Origin: Diogma glabrata
Taxonomy: Eukaryota > Arthropoda > Insecta > Diptera > Cylindrotomidae
Direction: 5' to 3'
NCBI GenBank assembly: GCA_963693315.1
Contig: OY856186.1
Span: forward strand, 370,724,850 to 370,788,849
DNA length: 64,000 bases
Of the stretch, positions 9,539-20,471 are shown in pieces; positions within the stretch are counted from its first letter, which is position 1; each line of letters starts with the position of its first letter. The translations under genes and the position numbers were made by a program. The notes below the pieces were generated by a model. It made no database searches, had not been told where the DNA came from, and saw only the letters and a program-made list of their open reading frames with translations.

Positions 9539-10640
9539 CTATTCCATTGCATCTCGCCATTGTTTCGATTGGGGACTTTGACATGCTTCTTTGTAAAATG
9601 AAGTTTCTATTAAAGACGTTTCGGTAGCAGAAAAGCCATATCTTTCAACAGGCTTGGAAGTTCTTGAAGATCTTCTTAGTTCTACAACTATATCTTCATT
9701 TGAAATATTATCAACGTTTTCAACTTCATGGTTTTCTGGAAGCACGTTTTCATGTATTGAAGCCGATTCATCCGCAGTATCGAAAAGTTCATCGTCAAAA
9801 TCTTCACTACTAACAACATGAACTTGATCAACGGTGTTAGAAGAATTTTCTTCTGGATAAATATAAAAAACTTGATGATTATCTTCAATGCTTTCATCAT
9901 GAAATTTGTCCTCAAGAAATACAGCATTCCTACTTTCAGTGATAATTTCACTCTTCGAATCAATAAATCTATATGCTTTGGATTCGGAGCAATATGCAAG
10001 AAATATCATTTCGGATCCTTTGGGATCAAGCTTTTTCCTTTTTTGCTTAGGAACGTGAACTACAGCCTTACAACCAAAAACTCTAAGGTGCTTCAGGAAA
10101 ACTTTCCAACCAGACCAAGCTTCTTTAGGTGTTTTGTTATCGAGCCCTTTGCAAGGAAGACGGTTATTCAAATAAATAGCTGTACTCATAGCTTCTGCCC
10201 AATATCTTTTTCCTAGCTTTGACTGAATGAGAAGACTCCTAGTCATGACTCCTAGTCTAGACTCCATGCCATTCTGTTCAGGAGTATATGCTATTGTTCG
10301 CTGATGAATGATTCCTGCTTCTGAAGTTATCTTGGATATTTTATCATTACAACACTCTGTACCACGGTCTGTTCTCAAAATTCTAATCTTCTTTCCAGAC
10401 TGAGTCTCAACAAGATTTCTCAATTCTTGAAATTTAGATGGAACCGAGTGTTTATTTTACAAAAAATATCCATATACCTTTCGTGTAAATCATCCAAAAA
10501 AATAAGTAAATACCTGGAACCTCCTACGAAATTCACCTCCACCGGCCAGCATACATTAGAATGTACTATTTCTAAAATACTTTGTGCTCGCATACCTTGG
10601 TTCTTGAACGGTGATCGTGGAATTTTCGCTTTCAAGCAAA
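9539..10640 (-). pseudogene. Copia integrase, catalytic core and C-terminal region
   Basis: Two overlapping frames (10635-10420 and 10423-9539) join by a frameshift near 10425. The upstream frame starts after CVLC (second half of the HHCC finger) and includes ILEIVHSNVCWPVEV, where copia integrases have an Asp in the HSDV position; here it is Asn. The second catalytic Asp is in RTDRGTE and the Glu in EQNGMESR. The long 294-codon frame continues with KRYWAEAMSTAIYLNNRLP, HLRVFGCKAVVH and an acidic linker, as usual between integrase and RT. Loss of the first catalytic Asp suggests an inactive enzyme. Confidence 0.9.
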
Positions 10641-11164
10641 GAACGCAATCTTTTCTTCCAAACCGGAATTGTTAAAGTCGCTGGTATAATCTGCCATTTT
10701 CTTGAAATTCTCTTGACAGGAATGTCCCAGGCGCTTGTGCCAAGTTTCCATATTGCTTGAAGTAGATTTGGCAATGTTTGCTGTTTTCTTCAGACGATCT
10801 AACTTGAACACACCATCCGAATTACTTCCTGTAGCAATAATCTCGTCATTAGCATCCACAACCCTGCACCAAGATGAATTGAAAACTAGAGTATGTCCTC
10901 GTTCAACAATCTTAGATATAGACAAAAGATTCATATGTGCATCTGGCAAATAATAAGCCTCAGGTATAAGAACTTCGTTACATTCTCCATCAATAGGCAT
11001 AGAAACATCGCCCATCAAATTACCATACATAACAGAGTTGTTTGCAGTGACAATCTCAAATTTCGAGCATTCCTCCAATTTTTCAAATGCTGTTGAGTCA
11101 TTACACATGTGAGATGTTGATCCCGAGTCAAAAACCTACTCGCTTTTGGATACCTCTTGAGCTT
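10632..11164 (-). pseudogene. Copia protease and gag-pre-integrase region
   Basis: The aspartic protease active site DSGSTSHMCN is encoded around 11129-11103. A TAG at 11136-11138 lies two codons upstream of the catalytic Asp, so the 158-codon open stretch starting at 11108 begins after it. Residues further on read LPDAHMNLLSISKIVERGH, the usual protease-to-integrase linker, and METWHKRLGHSCQENFKKM, the two His of the HHCC zinc finger. Its Cys pair (CVLC) follows in another frame near 10650, so a frameshift lies in between. Gag and this region are also separated by a one-base shift near 11200. Confidence 0.88.
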
Positions 11165-11857
11165 TCAATGCCAAAACAGTGTCTTCTTCGTTGGTTTAAT
11201 TTCATCAGCTTGCTTCTTCAACTTTTTACAATCTTTCTTCAGATGATCATAGCTATTGCGACCGTAACATCTCTGTCCTTTCTTTCGAGATTCTTTCGAT
11301 TTTCCCAATAAAGCAACAGATGAATTTTTACTGATGGGTGTATCTTGAAGCAATTTCGTTTTCACAAAATCTCCTGTTATTTGGATGCCTGAACTCTCCA
11401 TTCCCATAATCATCGGACTATATTTATCTGCGAGTCCTGCCAATAACAACGCTCCAATCCATTCTTTAGTAACTACCAATCCAACATTCGTTAACTCATT
11501 TGGAGTCAAAATTATGTTGTTGACAAATTCTTTCATCGAAGTACAATCTTCAAACCTCACCATGATCAGTTTTCTCAAGAGACTAACTCTTCTTGTCAAA
11601 CCAGAATCTTCAAACGCATTTTGCAAATTTGACCACATGTCTTTCGGCGTTTTAGCCGTCTGGATGTGAACATAAAGCAACGGATCCACCAAAAGAATCA
11701 GCCTTGATCTTGTTTTCTTGTTTTTCTCTTCATCCTTCTCGGAACCATCAATGGAATTCCATAAACCTTCCATTTCGAGTAAGGCTTCTACTGCAAACTT
11801 CCACTGTTCCCAGTTTTCTCGACCTCGCAAATGTTCAACTTGCGGTAAATTAGACAT
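11165..11857 (-). pseudogene. Copia Gag (UBN2-type) with a damaged zinc knuckle
   Basis: A 230-codon open frame begins MSNLPQVEHLRGRENWEQWK, the typical start of copia Gag, 61 bp downstream of the 5' LTR. Further family marks are TPKDMWSNLQNAFED, VSLLRKLIMVRFED, SMKEFVNNI and LLAGLADKYSPMIMGM. Near the C-terminus the nucleocapsid knuckle reads CYGRNSYDHLKKDC: spacing fits CX2CX4HX4C, but the second Cys is Arg. The frame ends at LFWH through a one-base shift; the neighbouring frame continues into the protease. Gag would form the virus-like particle and bind element RNA. Confidence 0.9.
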
Positions 11858-11898
11858 GAAAATTCTTCAATAATTTATCAATTTGCGACGTTAATTAT

Positions 11899-11914
11899 GG
11901 TATGGCCCATAACC
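11899..11914 (-). other. Copia primer-binding site (initiator tRNA-Met type)
   Basis: Three bases after the 5' LTR the minus strand reads GGTTATGGGCCATACC. GGTTATGGGCC matches the complement of the anticodon-stem region of initiator tRNA-Met, the internal half-tRNA primer known for copia elements. Confidence 0.85.
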
Positions 11915-11917
11915 TAT

Positions 11918-12048
11918 TGTAACATAATGATAATGAATGACAAGTTTATTTTAATAAAAAAAGTTTTAGAATACAATTTTATAGAAAACAAAATATGCTG
12001 ATAGATATTTCTTGATGCCTACTTGATTTTTAATTCTTATATCCAACA
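11918..12048 (-). repeat. 5' LTR of the copia element, about 131 bp
   Basis: It starts TGTTGG and ends GTTACA on the minus strand (TG...CA). It contains TTTTCTATAAAATTG, a possible TATA region, and a T-run. At about 131 bp it is short for copia LTRs. It differs from the 3' LTR by an internal indel and by retaining its last ~40 bp. Confidence 0.85.
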
Positions 12049-12679
12049 CGGACCATATTCCAAACTTACATTGGGATCCGATGCTTTTGCGCAATTCATC
12101 CAAGTACCGCCTTCCATTTTTTTTATTACTTGTTTGGACCACAACGTCAAAAAATTCGATTTTCGAGTAAGTAAATTTTTATATTAATCCTAATCGTGTT
12201 ATTTCATAAATTTTTTAATTGTAATGAAGTATGTAGTACCATTAAATTGGAGAACACAATTATGAACCTAATACTAGGAACATTAAAAAGTTTAAATTGA
12301 ATCAGTCATCATGGCCTGTAGTTATGGTATTTGTAACGAAACGACTATTTAAGATACTTCGCTTACAAATAATTTACATTCGTCAATTTTTTGGACTCTT
12401 TTTCATTTCCACAACGAGATGGAGCAGGTTATTTGCAATGTAAAAACTCTCTCAAACAGGTCGATTAAAGATGGAGAAAACAAATATAAAATTACGCTAC
12501 TACACTACAAAATTAACTAAACTTTACAATTTTACTGTATACTACACATATAAAATCAAAATAATTCCTCTAACCCTACAGTTTGACATTGAAGGGTAGT
12601 TACCATACAAACGTCATCAAAATATGAGAAGATTGCTTAGTAGAAATATACGAGTAAAACTTATAGGGCTAAACCTGAA
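12049..12679. other. No gene; possible continuation of the gypsy remnant
   Basis: AT-rich, with no clear domain. If copia inserted into the gypsy copy, upstream gypsy sequence should start here. I could not recognise it with confidence. Confidence 0.4.
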
Positions 12680-13126
12680 TTTTTTTTTTTTTTTTTTAAT
12701 AAGAAGTGTTGTGTAGTAGGAATTACAAAATGTGTCATAACAACACATAGATACCTTTTAAGACGTAGGTCCCACAACAAAATGCGTCTTGAGGTATAGG
12801 TGGACGCTTTTTTTAAATCTTTGTGGATTGAAGGCACTCGAGACTATTGATTCGGGCAAAGCATTCCATGTGTACGATGTACGCACAAAGAAATCCCTTT
12901 GCATTCTATTACTATGACAGTGAGTAATCTCGACAGTCCGACCGCCCGCAGAAACCGATTGACGAGTAAAACGGGGAAAAACATATGTCTGAGGCATTAT
13001 GGACCTGATTTCATCCGAGCACTGCTGGTGACGATATTTATAAAAAACAACGAGATCAGCAACAGTGCGACGATGTTGTAGGGAATCAAAATCTAATGTT
13101 AAATCTCGATCACCAACAACTCGTAT
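12680..13126 (-). pseudogene. LINE (jockey/CR1-like) 3' end with poly(A), downstream half
   Basis: The minus-strand frame reads VVGDRDLTLDFDSLQHRR, then VADLVVFYKYRH, FVRTSYTWNALPESI and FNPQRFKKSVHLYL, the C-terminal region after the RT of jockey/CR1-like LINEs. The same region closes the LINE at 43-45 kb here (LDSLQHRRNVADL, WNALPSWVFPDEFNPQGFK). The stop is at 12758. A 3' UTR follows, and the element ends in an A-run (T-run 12681-12697 on the plus strand). The upstream half lies at 16325-16425, beyond the hAT insertion. The copy is 5'-truncated. Confidence 0.88.
13119..13126. repeat. 8-bp target site duplication, left copy
   Basis: ACTCGTAT directly before the hAT terminus. An identical 8-mer follows the other terminus at 16325-16332. 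Confidence 0.93.
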
Positions 13127-13465
13127 CAGTGACGAGTTAATGTTTTTCGGGGCCTGCAGCAAAATTAATTTTGAGGCCCCTTAGTTAAAAAAAACACAAA
13201 ATGAATACATTTATATTTACAATTCAGTGTATTATATTTAAATTATTATCGGTAATACCGATTAGCTATTGCTTAATATAATTTTTACTGCGTCAACACT
13301 AATTTACATTTTACATAGAAGACAAATGACAGCCTTTGTTTCATGAAATTCATTTGAATGTGGATTTTGACATTTCTATTAAACGTGATTTTTGCATTGA
13401 CGTACATTCAATGAATTGTTTACCCAATCGTTTTTACTTGTTGAAAAAATAAAGATTGTTAAAAA

Positions 13466-13801
13466 ATGAGTCGTAAATATTTGAGTGGAAGCGAAAAACG
13501 AAAATTGGCGAATAAAAAACAGGAAGAACAAAAAGAAGTGATGAAAAAAATGCTAAAAATTGATGAACTGTTCGCCGCAGTTGGATCAACCTCAACATTA
13601 ACAGCTAATTCTAGTGAAACCGAACGTAAAAATGACGAAATTCAATCACCACTTGAATCTCACGATGAAAATGTGAATGAATCTATGGAAATTAAAGCAG
13701 AAACATTTGAAATTGGAAGGACTTTCGAATTTTCAGCTGATGCAGCTTTATGGAACATTGGAAACAACATTACATCGCTACAAAACTATTGGATTAGCAG
13801 G
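13466..13801 (+). CDS. hAT transposase N-terminal exon (ZMYM1-like)
   Basis: Starts MSRKYLSGSEKRKLANKKQE, a basic, Lys-rich N-terminus common in ZMYM1-like hAT transposases, followed by an acidic linker and DAALWNIGNNITSLQNYWIS. It runs into a good splice donor, AGG|GTAATG at 13802. The open frame continues to 13828 if unspliced. A matching acceptor (TTTAATATAG) ends at 13871, giving a 70-nt intron. Joining at these sites leaves the next block one base out of frame, so this copy either uses other sites or lost one base. Confidence 0.75.
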
Positions 13802-13871
13802 GTAATGTTAAATGAGGTTATGTTTTGAAATTAAAAACAATTTTTCACTATTATCATATAATTTAATATAG

Positions 13872-16054
13872 GAGCATCATTGTGTCGCAATTTTCCGAAC
13901 GATGCAAATACAATTGCCACAATTGAAGGTCGTAATTTTACTAAGCAACACTTGAAACGCACACTCGCTAATGAACAAACTGTTGATCGTGATTGGGTAA
14001 TTTATTCCCCATCGAAAAATTCCGTATTTTGTTTCGTGTGCCGCCTATTTGGGTCAACCAAGTCTAGTGATATGTTTGCAGGTTTAGGTCTCAATCGATT
14101 TGTTAATATCACTCGGGATTTAAAAGCTCATGAAAATTCCAAAAATCACATTCACAATGAATTGGCCTACAAACAACGAGCAAAGGAAACGACTGCACTC
14201 ACACTCGATACCAGCATCGCAAATCAAACAGAAATCGAAACGAAATACTGGAGATCAATTTTAGAACGAGTTGTTGCCGTAATTAAATTTTTGGGATCGA
14301 GAGGGCTAGCTTTTCGCGGTGCAAACCAAACATGTGGTTCACTTCAAAACGGCAATTTTCTAGGAATCCTTGATCTGTTAAGTCAATTTGATCCGTTAAT
14401 TGCAACGCATATCGCAAAGTATGGAAATCAAGGAAAAGGTATCATTTGTTTAAGTAGTTTTGTAAGCGAATTATTTGTAAATGCATTCGAATTAAAATTT
14501 ACTGCAGGTCGAGCATCATATCTTTCGGATACAATTTGTGATGAATTTATCAATTTGATTGGTGCGAAAGTATTGAATATGATTTTGACCGAAATGAAGC
14601 AAGCCAAATATTTCTCAATTAGCGTTGACTCAACACCTGACGTCAGTCATTGTGATCAATTGGTATTTTGTGTCAGATATGTGAAAAACGGCGAACCAAT
14701 CGAGAGATTCATTCAATTTATTGAAATCAATCAACATAAATCCGAGTATCTTACCAACATTATTATCGATTTCATATCAAAACACTCAATCAATTTCTCG
14801 GATTGTCGTGGCCAGTCATATGATAACACAAATAACATGGCAGGGAAATATGCTGGACTTCAGCAACGAATTCTAGAAATGAACAAGTTTGCAATATTTG
14901 TGCCATGCGCTTTACATTCGTTGAACCTGGTTGGAACAGCATCAGTTTCAAAAAATAAGTTTGCTGTTTCTTTTTTTTGCTATATGGAAAGCATTTATTC
15001 TTTTTTTGTTAATTCAGCTTCTCGCTGGCAACTGTTGAGCAATTCATTAGAAAAAGGTCAACTCGTACTGAAACGAGCAACTGGCACAAGATGGTCCGCA
15101 AGATTTAATTCCGTCGATGCTCTCAATGGTAATATAAAACAAGTGCAAGCAGTTTTATTACGATTAATTAACGACGACAGCCTCCAAACAACACCTGAAA
15201 ACAAAGTACTCGCAACTGGGCATCTCAGAGAATTGTGTAAATTCGAAAATATTCTAATGCTTAAAATTTGGTACACAATTCTCGTCAAATTTGAAAGGGC
15301 AAATAAAATTTTGCAAAAGTCAGATTTGAATCTTTCAGTGGCTGTAAAAATATATCAAAGCCTCGTAGATCACTGTGAAGAGTTGAAAGACCGATTTAAT
15401 GATTTTTTTCAAGATGCAAAAACAACATATATTGAATTAAATGCTGAAGAATACACACTTAAAAGTCGATCTGCAATCACTCTCGCTAATATTGATGAAA
15501 AATGCAAACAGTTATGTGATGAGATTTTCACCCCCGTCATTGAATCATTAATCGCTAATCTTGAAAAACGAATGGATTGTTACGTAAAAGTTGGAGAACA
15601 ATTCGGTTTTCTATCCAAATTAAATGGAATGAATTTTGAACAAATCTCGGTTGCATGTCATAAAATCGTATCTTTTTATACAATTGATGTTGATGAAAAA
15701 GAATTGATTTCAGAATGCGAGATCGCAAAACAATATTTTTTTTCTGATTCTGACCAGTTCGTTTCATTAGCTTCCATTTATTCCAGAATTGTCAAAGACG
15801 AATTACAAACTCTTTTTCCAAATATTGAAATATTGTTGCGAATTTTTCTATCGTTATTTATTACAAACGCACCTGATGAACGTTCTTTTTCAAAACTTAA
15901 ATTCATTAAAAATGCTTTACGAAACCGATTGTCTGATGAAAAACTGAATTCATTTGCTTTGATGTCGATTGAAAATGAAATTTTGGATTCACTGAACATG
16001 GATGAGATCATTGATGAATTTGTGTTGTTGAAGTCACGACGAAAGATTATGTAA
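13872..16054 (+). CDS. hAT transposase, catalytic and dimerisation region
   Basis: The open frame spans 13880-16054 (about 724 residues; no ATG at the start, consistent with an internal exon). A TTF-type zinc finger is near residues 35-100 (DWVIYSPSKNSVFCFVCRLF, then HENSKNHIHNE). The DUF4371-like RNase H fold includes ISVDSTPDVSHCDQLVF (first catalytic Asp, about residue 251), GQSYDNTNNMAGKYAGLQ (about 313) and FVPCALHSLNLVG (about 345). The RW motif GTRWSARF is near 400. The C-terminal hAT dimerisation motif NAPDERSFSKLKFIKNALR is near 660. The enzyme would cut and reinsert the element. No internal stop occurs, and the length fits the family. Confidence 0.92.
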
Positions 16055-16324
16055 AAATGCAAAAAACTCAGTTTTTAATTTTGAATATCAACTCAAATAA
16101 ACTTATTATAATTAAGTGTTTTTGTATTTTATAATAATTTTGAATAAAATGGTTATGATGCGAGCGAAGCGGGCTAAAAAATTTTTGAGTTTTTTTTCCA
16201 GTTTTTTTACATTACGTTTTTAAGGCCTCAATAAAAAAAAATGGTGATGCTATTGTTGGGGGCCCCCCCAGAGCGCGGGGCCTGCAGCAAGTGCTTCATT
16301 TGCACCAGGGTTAACTCAGCACTG

Positions 16325-16332
16325 ACTCGTAT
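16325..16332. repeat. 8-bp target site duplication, right copy
   Basis: ACTCGTAT, identical to 13119-13126. This length is diagnostic of the hAT superfamily. Confidence 0.93.
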
Positions 16333-16425
16333 AGCTCGCTTTTGAACAGAGTCCAAAAGAGCCAGGATAGTAACAGATGCAGCGCCCCAAACTTGACAAC
16401 AATACTCCATACAGTAATACAATAC
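16325..16425 (-). pseudogene. LINE fragment, upstream half, split by the hAT element
   Basis: The minus strand reads MEYCCQVWGAASVTILALLD then SVQKRAIR up to the hAT boundary, matching CMEYCSHIWGGAY and LDSVQRRAIKL of the LINE at 43-45 kb. The reading frame resumes at 13126 with VVGDRDL. The copy breaks off near 16425 (5' truncation). Plus-strand bases 16325-16332 are the right target duplication of the hAT. Confidence 0.88.
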
Positions 16426-17007
16426 TCCATTGTCTACATCGTACGTGATATCGTATAAGGATCATTACTTAACCTACTCCCTGAGATGAGATTGAACTAG
16501 TAAGCGTTAGTTGAAACGTTTATCGCCTAACCTGTTGTCTGTCATCGAGTTCAATATATCTACTTGTTGATCATACATCTACTTGATTTCCGTTGATCAA
16601 GTAGAATAAATAACATTTTACAATAAACCCAAACGCATCGAATGTTGTAAATAGTTTTCATTTGAAATCGATCGATAGATAATGCACTGGCGAAAAAAGT
16701 CTTGTCGGATTGAAAAGCTTCAACAAAGAACATCAACCACGTAGGTTTAAGCAATAGGTTAAAACTAGAAAACTAGAATTCAAAATATTTAACATCAAGA
16801 TAATTTTTAAAACCGGTTTTCAATTTTTTTTCAATCTTTCCCAGATATTCAAAATTTCAATAAAATTGTTTCAATAATATAGCCCCGAGCAGAAATTTGT
16901 CAGAGATCAAATAAGGTTCTGATCCGGTTTGTCCTAGTCCCGATAAGGAATTGGTAGGGAACCCTGATTGGGCCCTGATCACGAGTGCAACGCTTTTTCC
17001 CTGTCAG
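16426..17007. other. No gene recognised
   Basis: Short ORFs only. From about 16885 the sequence becomes GC-richer, with 'ctgatt' and 'gatcagg' words that grade into the adjacent 25-bp repeat. Confidence 0.45.
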
Positions 17008-17082
17008 GGTCTGATTGGGATTACCGGATCAGACCCTGATTGGGTTAATCGGATCAGGTATTGATTGGGATATCCGGACCAG
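17008..17082. repeat. 25-bp tandem repeat, three copies
   Basis: Three diverged units of 25 bp start at 17008, 17033 and 17058, each of the form ..CTGATTGGG...CGGATCAG. More degenerate units probably precede them. No function is evident. Confidence 0.8.
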
Positions 17083-19308
17083 ACTCTTAACCCCTTAATC
17101 ACTATTAATATATTATTACAGCCAAAACATACATGAAACAATTTTAACTATATATATTTCTAAATGGATAATACCCTAGTGAATTTTAACCAAATGACGA
17201 CATACAGACGTCAAAAAAACTTTATATTTTACTCAATGTTGCTGTTTAAGTTACGGAGGAAATACGAGTGTCTAAAAAATTATCTGATAGAATTCTGAAG
17301 ATATCAAGCCTGTCTGTCAAGCTCTATCCAGAAGAAAAAGAAATAAAAAGGCGAACATAAAACATCCTAGGTTTTTTTCAGTTCAATGTCTGTTTATCCA
17401 GGAAAAGCCCTTCCTTGAGATTTAAAATTTACTCAAAGATTTTGTTTATAGTATTTCTGATGGTTGACGTTTAAAGTATTCTGAATTCGTCTTCTGCAGA
17501 TGCTGTGACTGAAAAACGGGAAAGTGATAGATTTTTTAACGAAAAAACATGCAGAAATTATTAACACTTCACCTGTCTTCACCCGCGTCACAGTTACATA
17601 ATGTAACTGCTTTTGAAAGGGGATTTCGATTTTTGATCGATTTCAGACTTGGCATTCAGGTTGGTCCGAAAGTGTTCTATATTTTTAACCTTTGGGTGAC
17701 ATCCAAATCAAATTGCAAGAGAACGGTTCACCCGATATCAGTTTAATTTGAGTTGGAAAGGTAATTGACGGGTTTATTGAAACGAACTGATTGAAACGAA
17801 ATGATTATGCCTAATTTCAATAATATATCAGTTTACAATTTACATATATTAGAAAAATATTTATTAATTCTTGGTGTCGCTGTAATAATTCTATGTGCCG
17901 TTTTAATCAATTAGATAGAGTCAAGGCGTGAGGAACCGGCCTTTTGAGATTTTCTTTGCGGCCTTATAACATGTTTTGAATTTTATACAAAATGCCAACC
18001 AATTTTTTCGTTAAAACGTTTTTTGTAAAATTGTATTTTTTTTAAAATATTTAATCCTTTTTTCTCGAAAATATTTTGTCTAGTTCTGTAGTCGACTTTT
18101 TTCGTGTTTTCGGTTTAAAAATAGCGAAGTCAATAACTCCAAAAATGCTACGTTTATATCGCCGATAGTATAATACTATAATAGAATATAGTACAATTTA
18201 CTACAAGAAATGAAAACACTCCTTTTGTAGAGAGTGAGAACTTGTTAGCGAGACGCGTGAGCATCGATTTAATAATAAACCATATTTATTATAAATTATT
18301 ATTGTTCACAAATTGTTCACAAAAACCAATCTGAAATTAAAAATTCCCCTAATGTTGTCTATATTTCCTAACCAAAAATATAACAACATATTGACTTTAC
18401 GTCAGATATTAAGTTTCGCATTGATTGGCAACAATCAATAATGACTTTACACTCGTGACTTAGGATGTTGATTAGAATGTTGGCTTAGATGTTGACGAAA
18501 TATTCTCTCATCCTATGAATTCACACATCGTAATATCTAGAAATTTAATACAAAAAAAAAAAAAAAAAAAAAATATCAAAATAAATTATTATGTTAGAAA
18601 TCAACAACATAACAATCAAAATTAATATTTTTTTTTAACGGTTACTGTGATTTAAAATTTTGTAAAGATACATGAAAATACCATAGCAACTACAATTTGT
18701 TATTTAGCGAAAATGGTTTTACACTAGTGAAAAAAAAATTTTCACAAGGGGTTTAAGCCTGCATGAAAATAGTCTTTTCATTTGCTATCTTATAAAAATA
18801 GTTTTTCGGTAAACGACTGTAAAATTTAACTTTACAGCCGTTTGGGTAACGCCATATTTTTTCAACGGCGGTATTAAAGTAACTTTCACATTTTTACGGC
18901 GGCAGAAAAAGTGTCGCCATTTCTTTCCATCTTTTTACGGCGCAGCAATAGTAACATAACATGAGATTATGAATTTGTTCAAAAGAAATAACTTTTGACC
19001 AAAATATTTGTTACTTTTTTACACAAATTGTAAAACTATGACAACAAAATATAACAAATATTTTGATTGGATTATGAAATTTTGAATTGAACGGTTGCTT
19101 TGATAAAAAATTTTATTTTTTATATAATTTATACAAATTTAAATGTTTTTATTTTTTTGGACGTAACTTGACGATAATAAATCGCCGAAAATATACTGAT
19201 TTTTTGTGCACTTTAGCTCCTAATTAAATAATATACTATTTTTACTATTAAATTATCGATGCATTGGGTGTTTAAACCAAAATATAGTATTATTTGTAGA
19301 ATAAACGC
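17083..19308. other. No gene; AT-rich with a 22-base A-run
   Basis: No domain is recognised on either strand. A pure A-run at 18552-18573 could be the tail of a retroposed sequence to its left, but no coding remnant was identified. Around 18840-18950 'tttttacggcg' and 'cggcgg' words recur. Confidence 0.45.
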
Positions 19309-20330
19309 TGAGAATAATGCATTATTGAAGCAGTTGGATGCTTAGATCCTGAAGATGTTGAAAATATAAACAATTACCTCTTTCAAGAAGGGCTTTTACT
19401 GATAGACAACACGAATTAGCTTACAATGTAACAAAACCGCTTCGCACTATTATTCAAAAAAAGGATGTATTATTTTTCGTTAGATAAATCTACTGGTAAA
19501 ACTGACTCGGCTCAGGTATTTTATTTTATTCGTGCTATATCTAAAGATTTTCAATGTTATGAGAAATTATTCGGTATGGGCACGCCACTGGAAGAACACG
19601 TGGAATAGATATCCATGATAACTTTCAAATCTGAATAATCTGGTGAGTGTGTGCACCTCCATGGTGCACCTTCCATGAGAGGCAAAAAATAAGGATTTGT
19701 TTCATTGTTATAAAAAATTAAGTTAAATTTACAAACAATAATTTCCTTTCATAGTATATTGCACTAACAAAATCTTTGTGCGAAATTTATTACGCAATAC
19801 TATATAGAGACAAACTATTGTGTGATATTATGATAAAGACGAACGATTTAAATATTTCTTTCCAAAGTAAATTTATGACATATTTATGATATGTGGCAAA
19901 AAATCCATGCATTTCGAAAAAAATTATTATTTTTTAAAACTATTTTATCTCGATCGGAAATTTCTGAGGAACATTTTCCGCAATTAGCAAAAAAATTAAC
20001 TGAACAGGAACCTAGTGGTTTCATATTTCAAGATTACATAACTGTTTTGGAATCATTAATTGAAGAATATACGGAACGGTTTTCTGGTTTTGAAGAACAT
20101 ACTCTTACAATGAAATTAGCATTTGAACCACATCTAGTTGATATCTCAAAAGCACCAAGTGAACTAAAGATGTTGTTATTTGAGTTATGTTAAAATAATA
20201 TTATCAAATCTCTTTTTGATGCAAAGAAAGTTCCTATTGATATATGGAAAAATACAATTGAATGCCTATGTTTACGCGAACACGCTCGCCGACTTCTGTC
20301 TTGCTTGTCTGTGGGCCTTTATCTGTTTTA
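19309..20330 (+). pseudogene. Dead hAT-type transposase (GTF2IRD2/SCAND3-like)
   Basis: Successive plus-strand pieces in different frames match this transposase family in order. Near 19376-19478 is PLSRRAFTDRQHELAYN. At 19479-19610 is LDKSTGKTDSAQVFYFIRAI then FQCYEKLFGMGT, where active relatives have LDESTD-type acidic residues, so catalytic acids are lost. At 19891-20193 is a 100-codon stretch with MWQKIHAFRKKLLFFKTIL and FPQLAKKL. After a TAA the frame continues KSLFDAKKVP and CLREHARRLLSCL. The C-terminal dimerisation part is cut short. No terminal repeats or target duplications were found. It is an old copy, unrelated to the intact hAT at 13-16 kb. Confidence 0.8.
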
Positions 20331-20471
20331 CATCTTTTTATTTTATTTTATGAAATATTTATGGTTTTTAAATAAAAATCAAATTAATAAAATAAATCGA
20401 TTTTATGAAATCATCATTTATTGTCTTAATTTTTATTTTTCCTGCTCCCAGAAAAATAGCAAGATATTTAA

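Larger units (their letters stand above)
7965..12048 (-). mobile_element. Ty1/copia LTR retrotransposon, full-length layout but decayed
   Basis: About 4.1 kb on the minus strand with related terminal repeats, a PBS after the 5' LTR, a gag-protease-integrase-RT-RNase H order (copia order, integrase before RT), and a short purine-rich stretch ending GGGGA just before the 3' LTR. Coding is broken by at least three stop codons and several one-base frameshifts. Several catalytic residues are substituted: the second knuckle Cys, the first integrase Asp and one RNase H Asp. Bases next to the element ends are 'cgaac' on the left and 'cggac' on the right, a possible imperfect 5-bp target duplication. 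The copy is not expected to move by itself. Confidence 0.92.
13127..16324 (+). mobile_element. hAT DNA transposon, nearly intact, inserted in a LINE
   Basis: Termini are CAGTGACGAGTTAA (left, forward) and CAGTGCTGAGTTAA (right, reverse complement), flanked by perfect ACTCGTAT duplications. Subterminal regions are GC-rich, with GGGGCCTGCAGCA on the left and a GGGGGCCCCCCC block on the right. The element is 3198 bp and encodes one transposase in two open blocks. Removing the element and one TSD copy joins the flanking LINE frame exactly, which fixes the boundaries. The only clear coding damage is a one-base frame mismatch at the possible intron, so this may be a young copy. Confidence 0.94.

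Noticed and set aside
9688..10216. Alternative-frame ORFs over the copia integrase
   Set aside because: Shadow frames; the 294-codon minus-strand frame carries the integrase motifs.
13880..16054. Minus-strand ORFs inside the hAT transposase
   Set aside because: Shadows of the real plus-strand frame, which carries all family motifs.
18552..18573. Poly(A) tail of a processed pseudogene
   Set aside because: The A-run is long, but no coding or LINE-like sequence was recognised upstream and no target duplication was seen.
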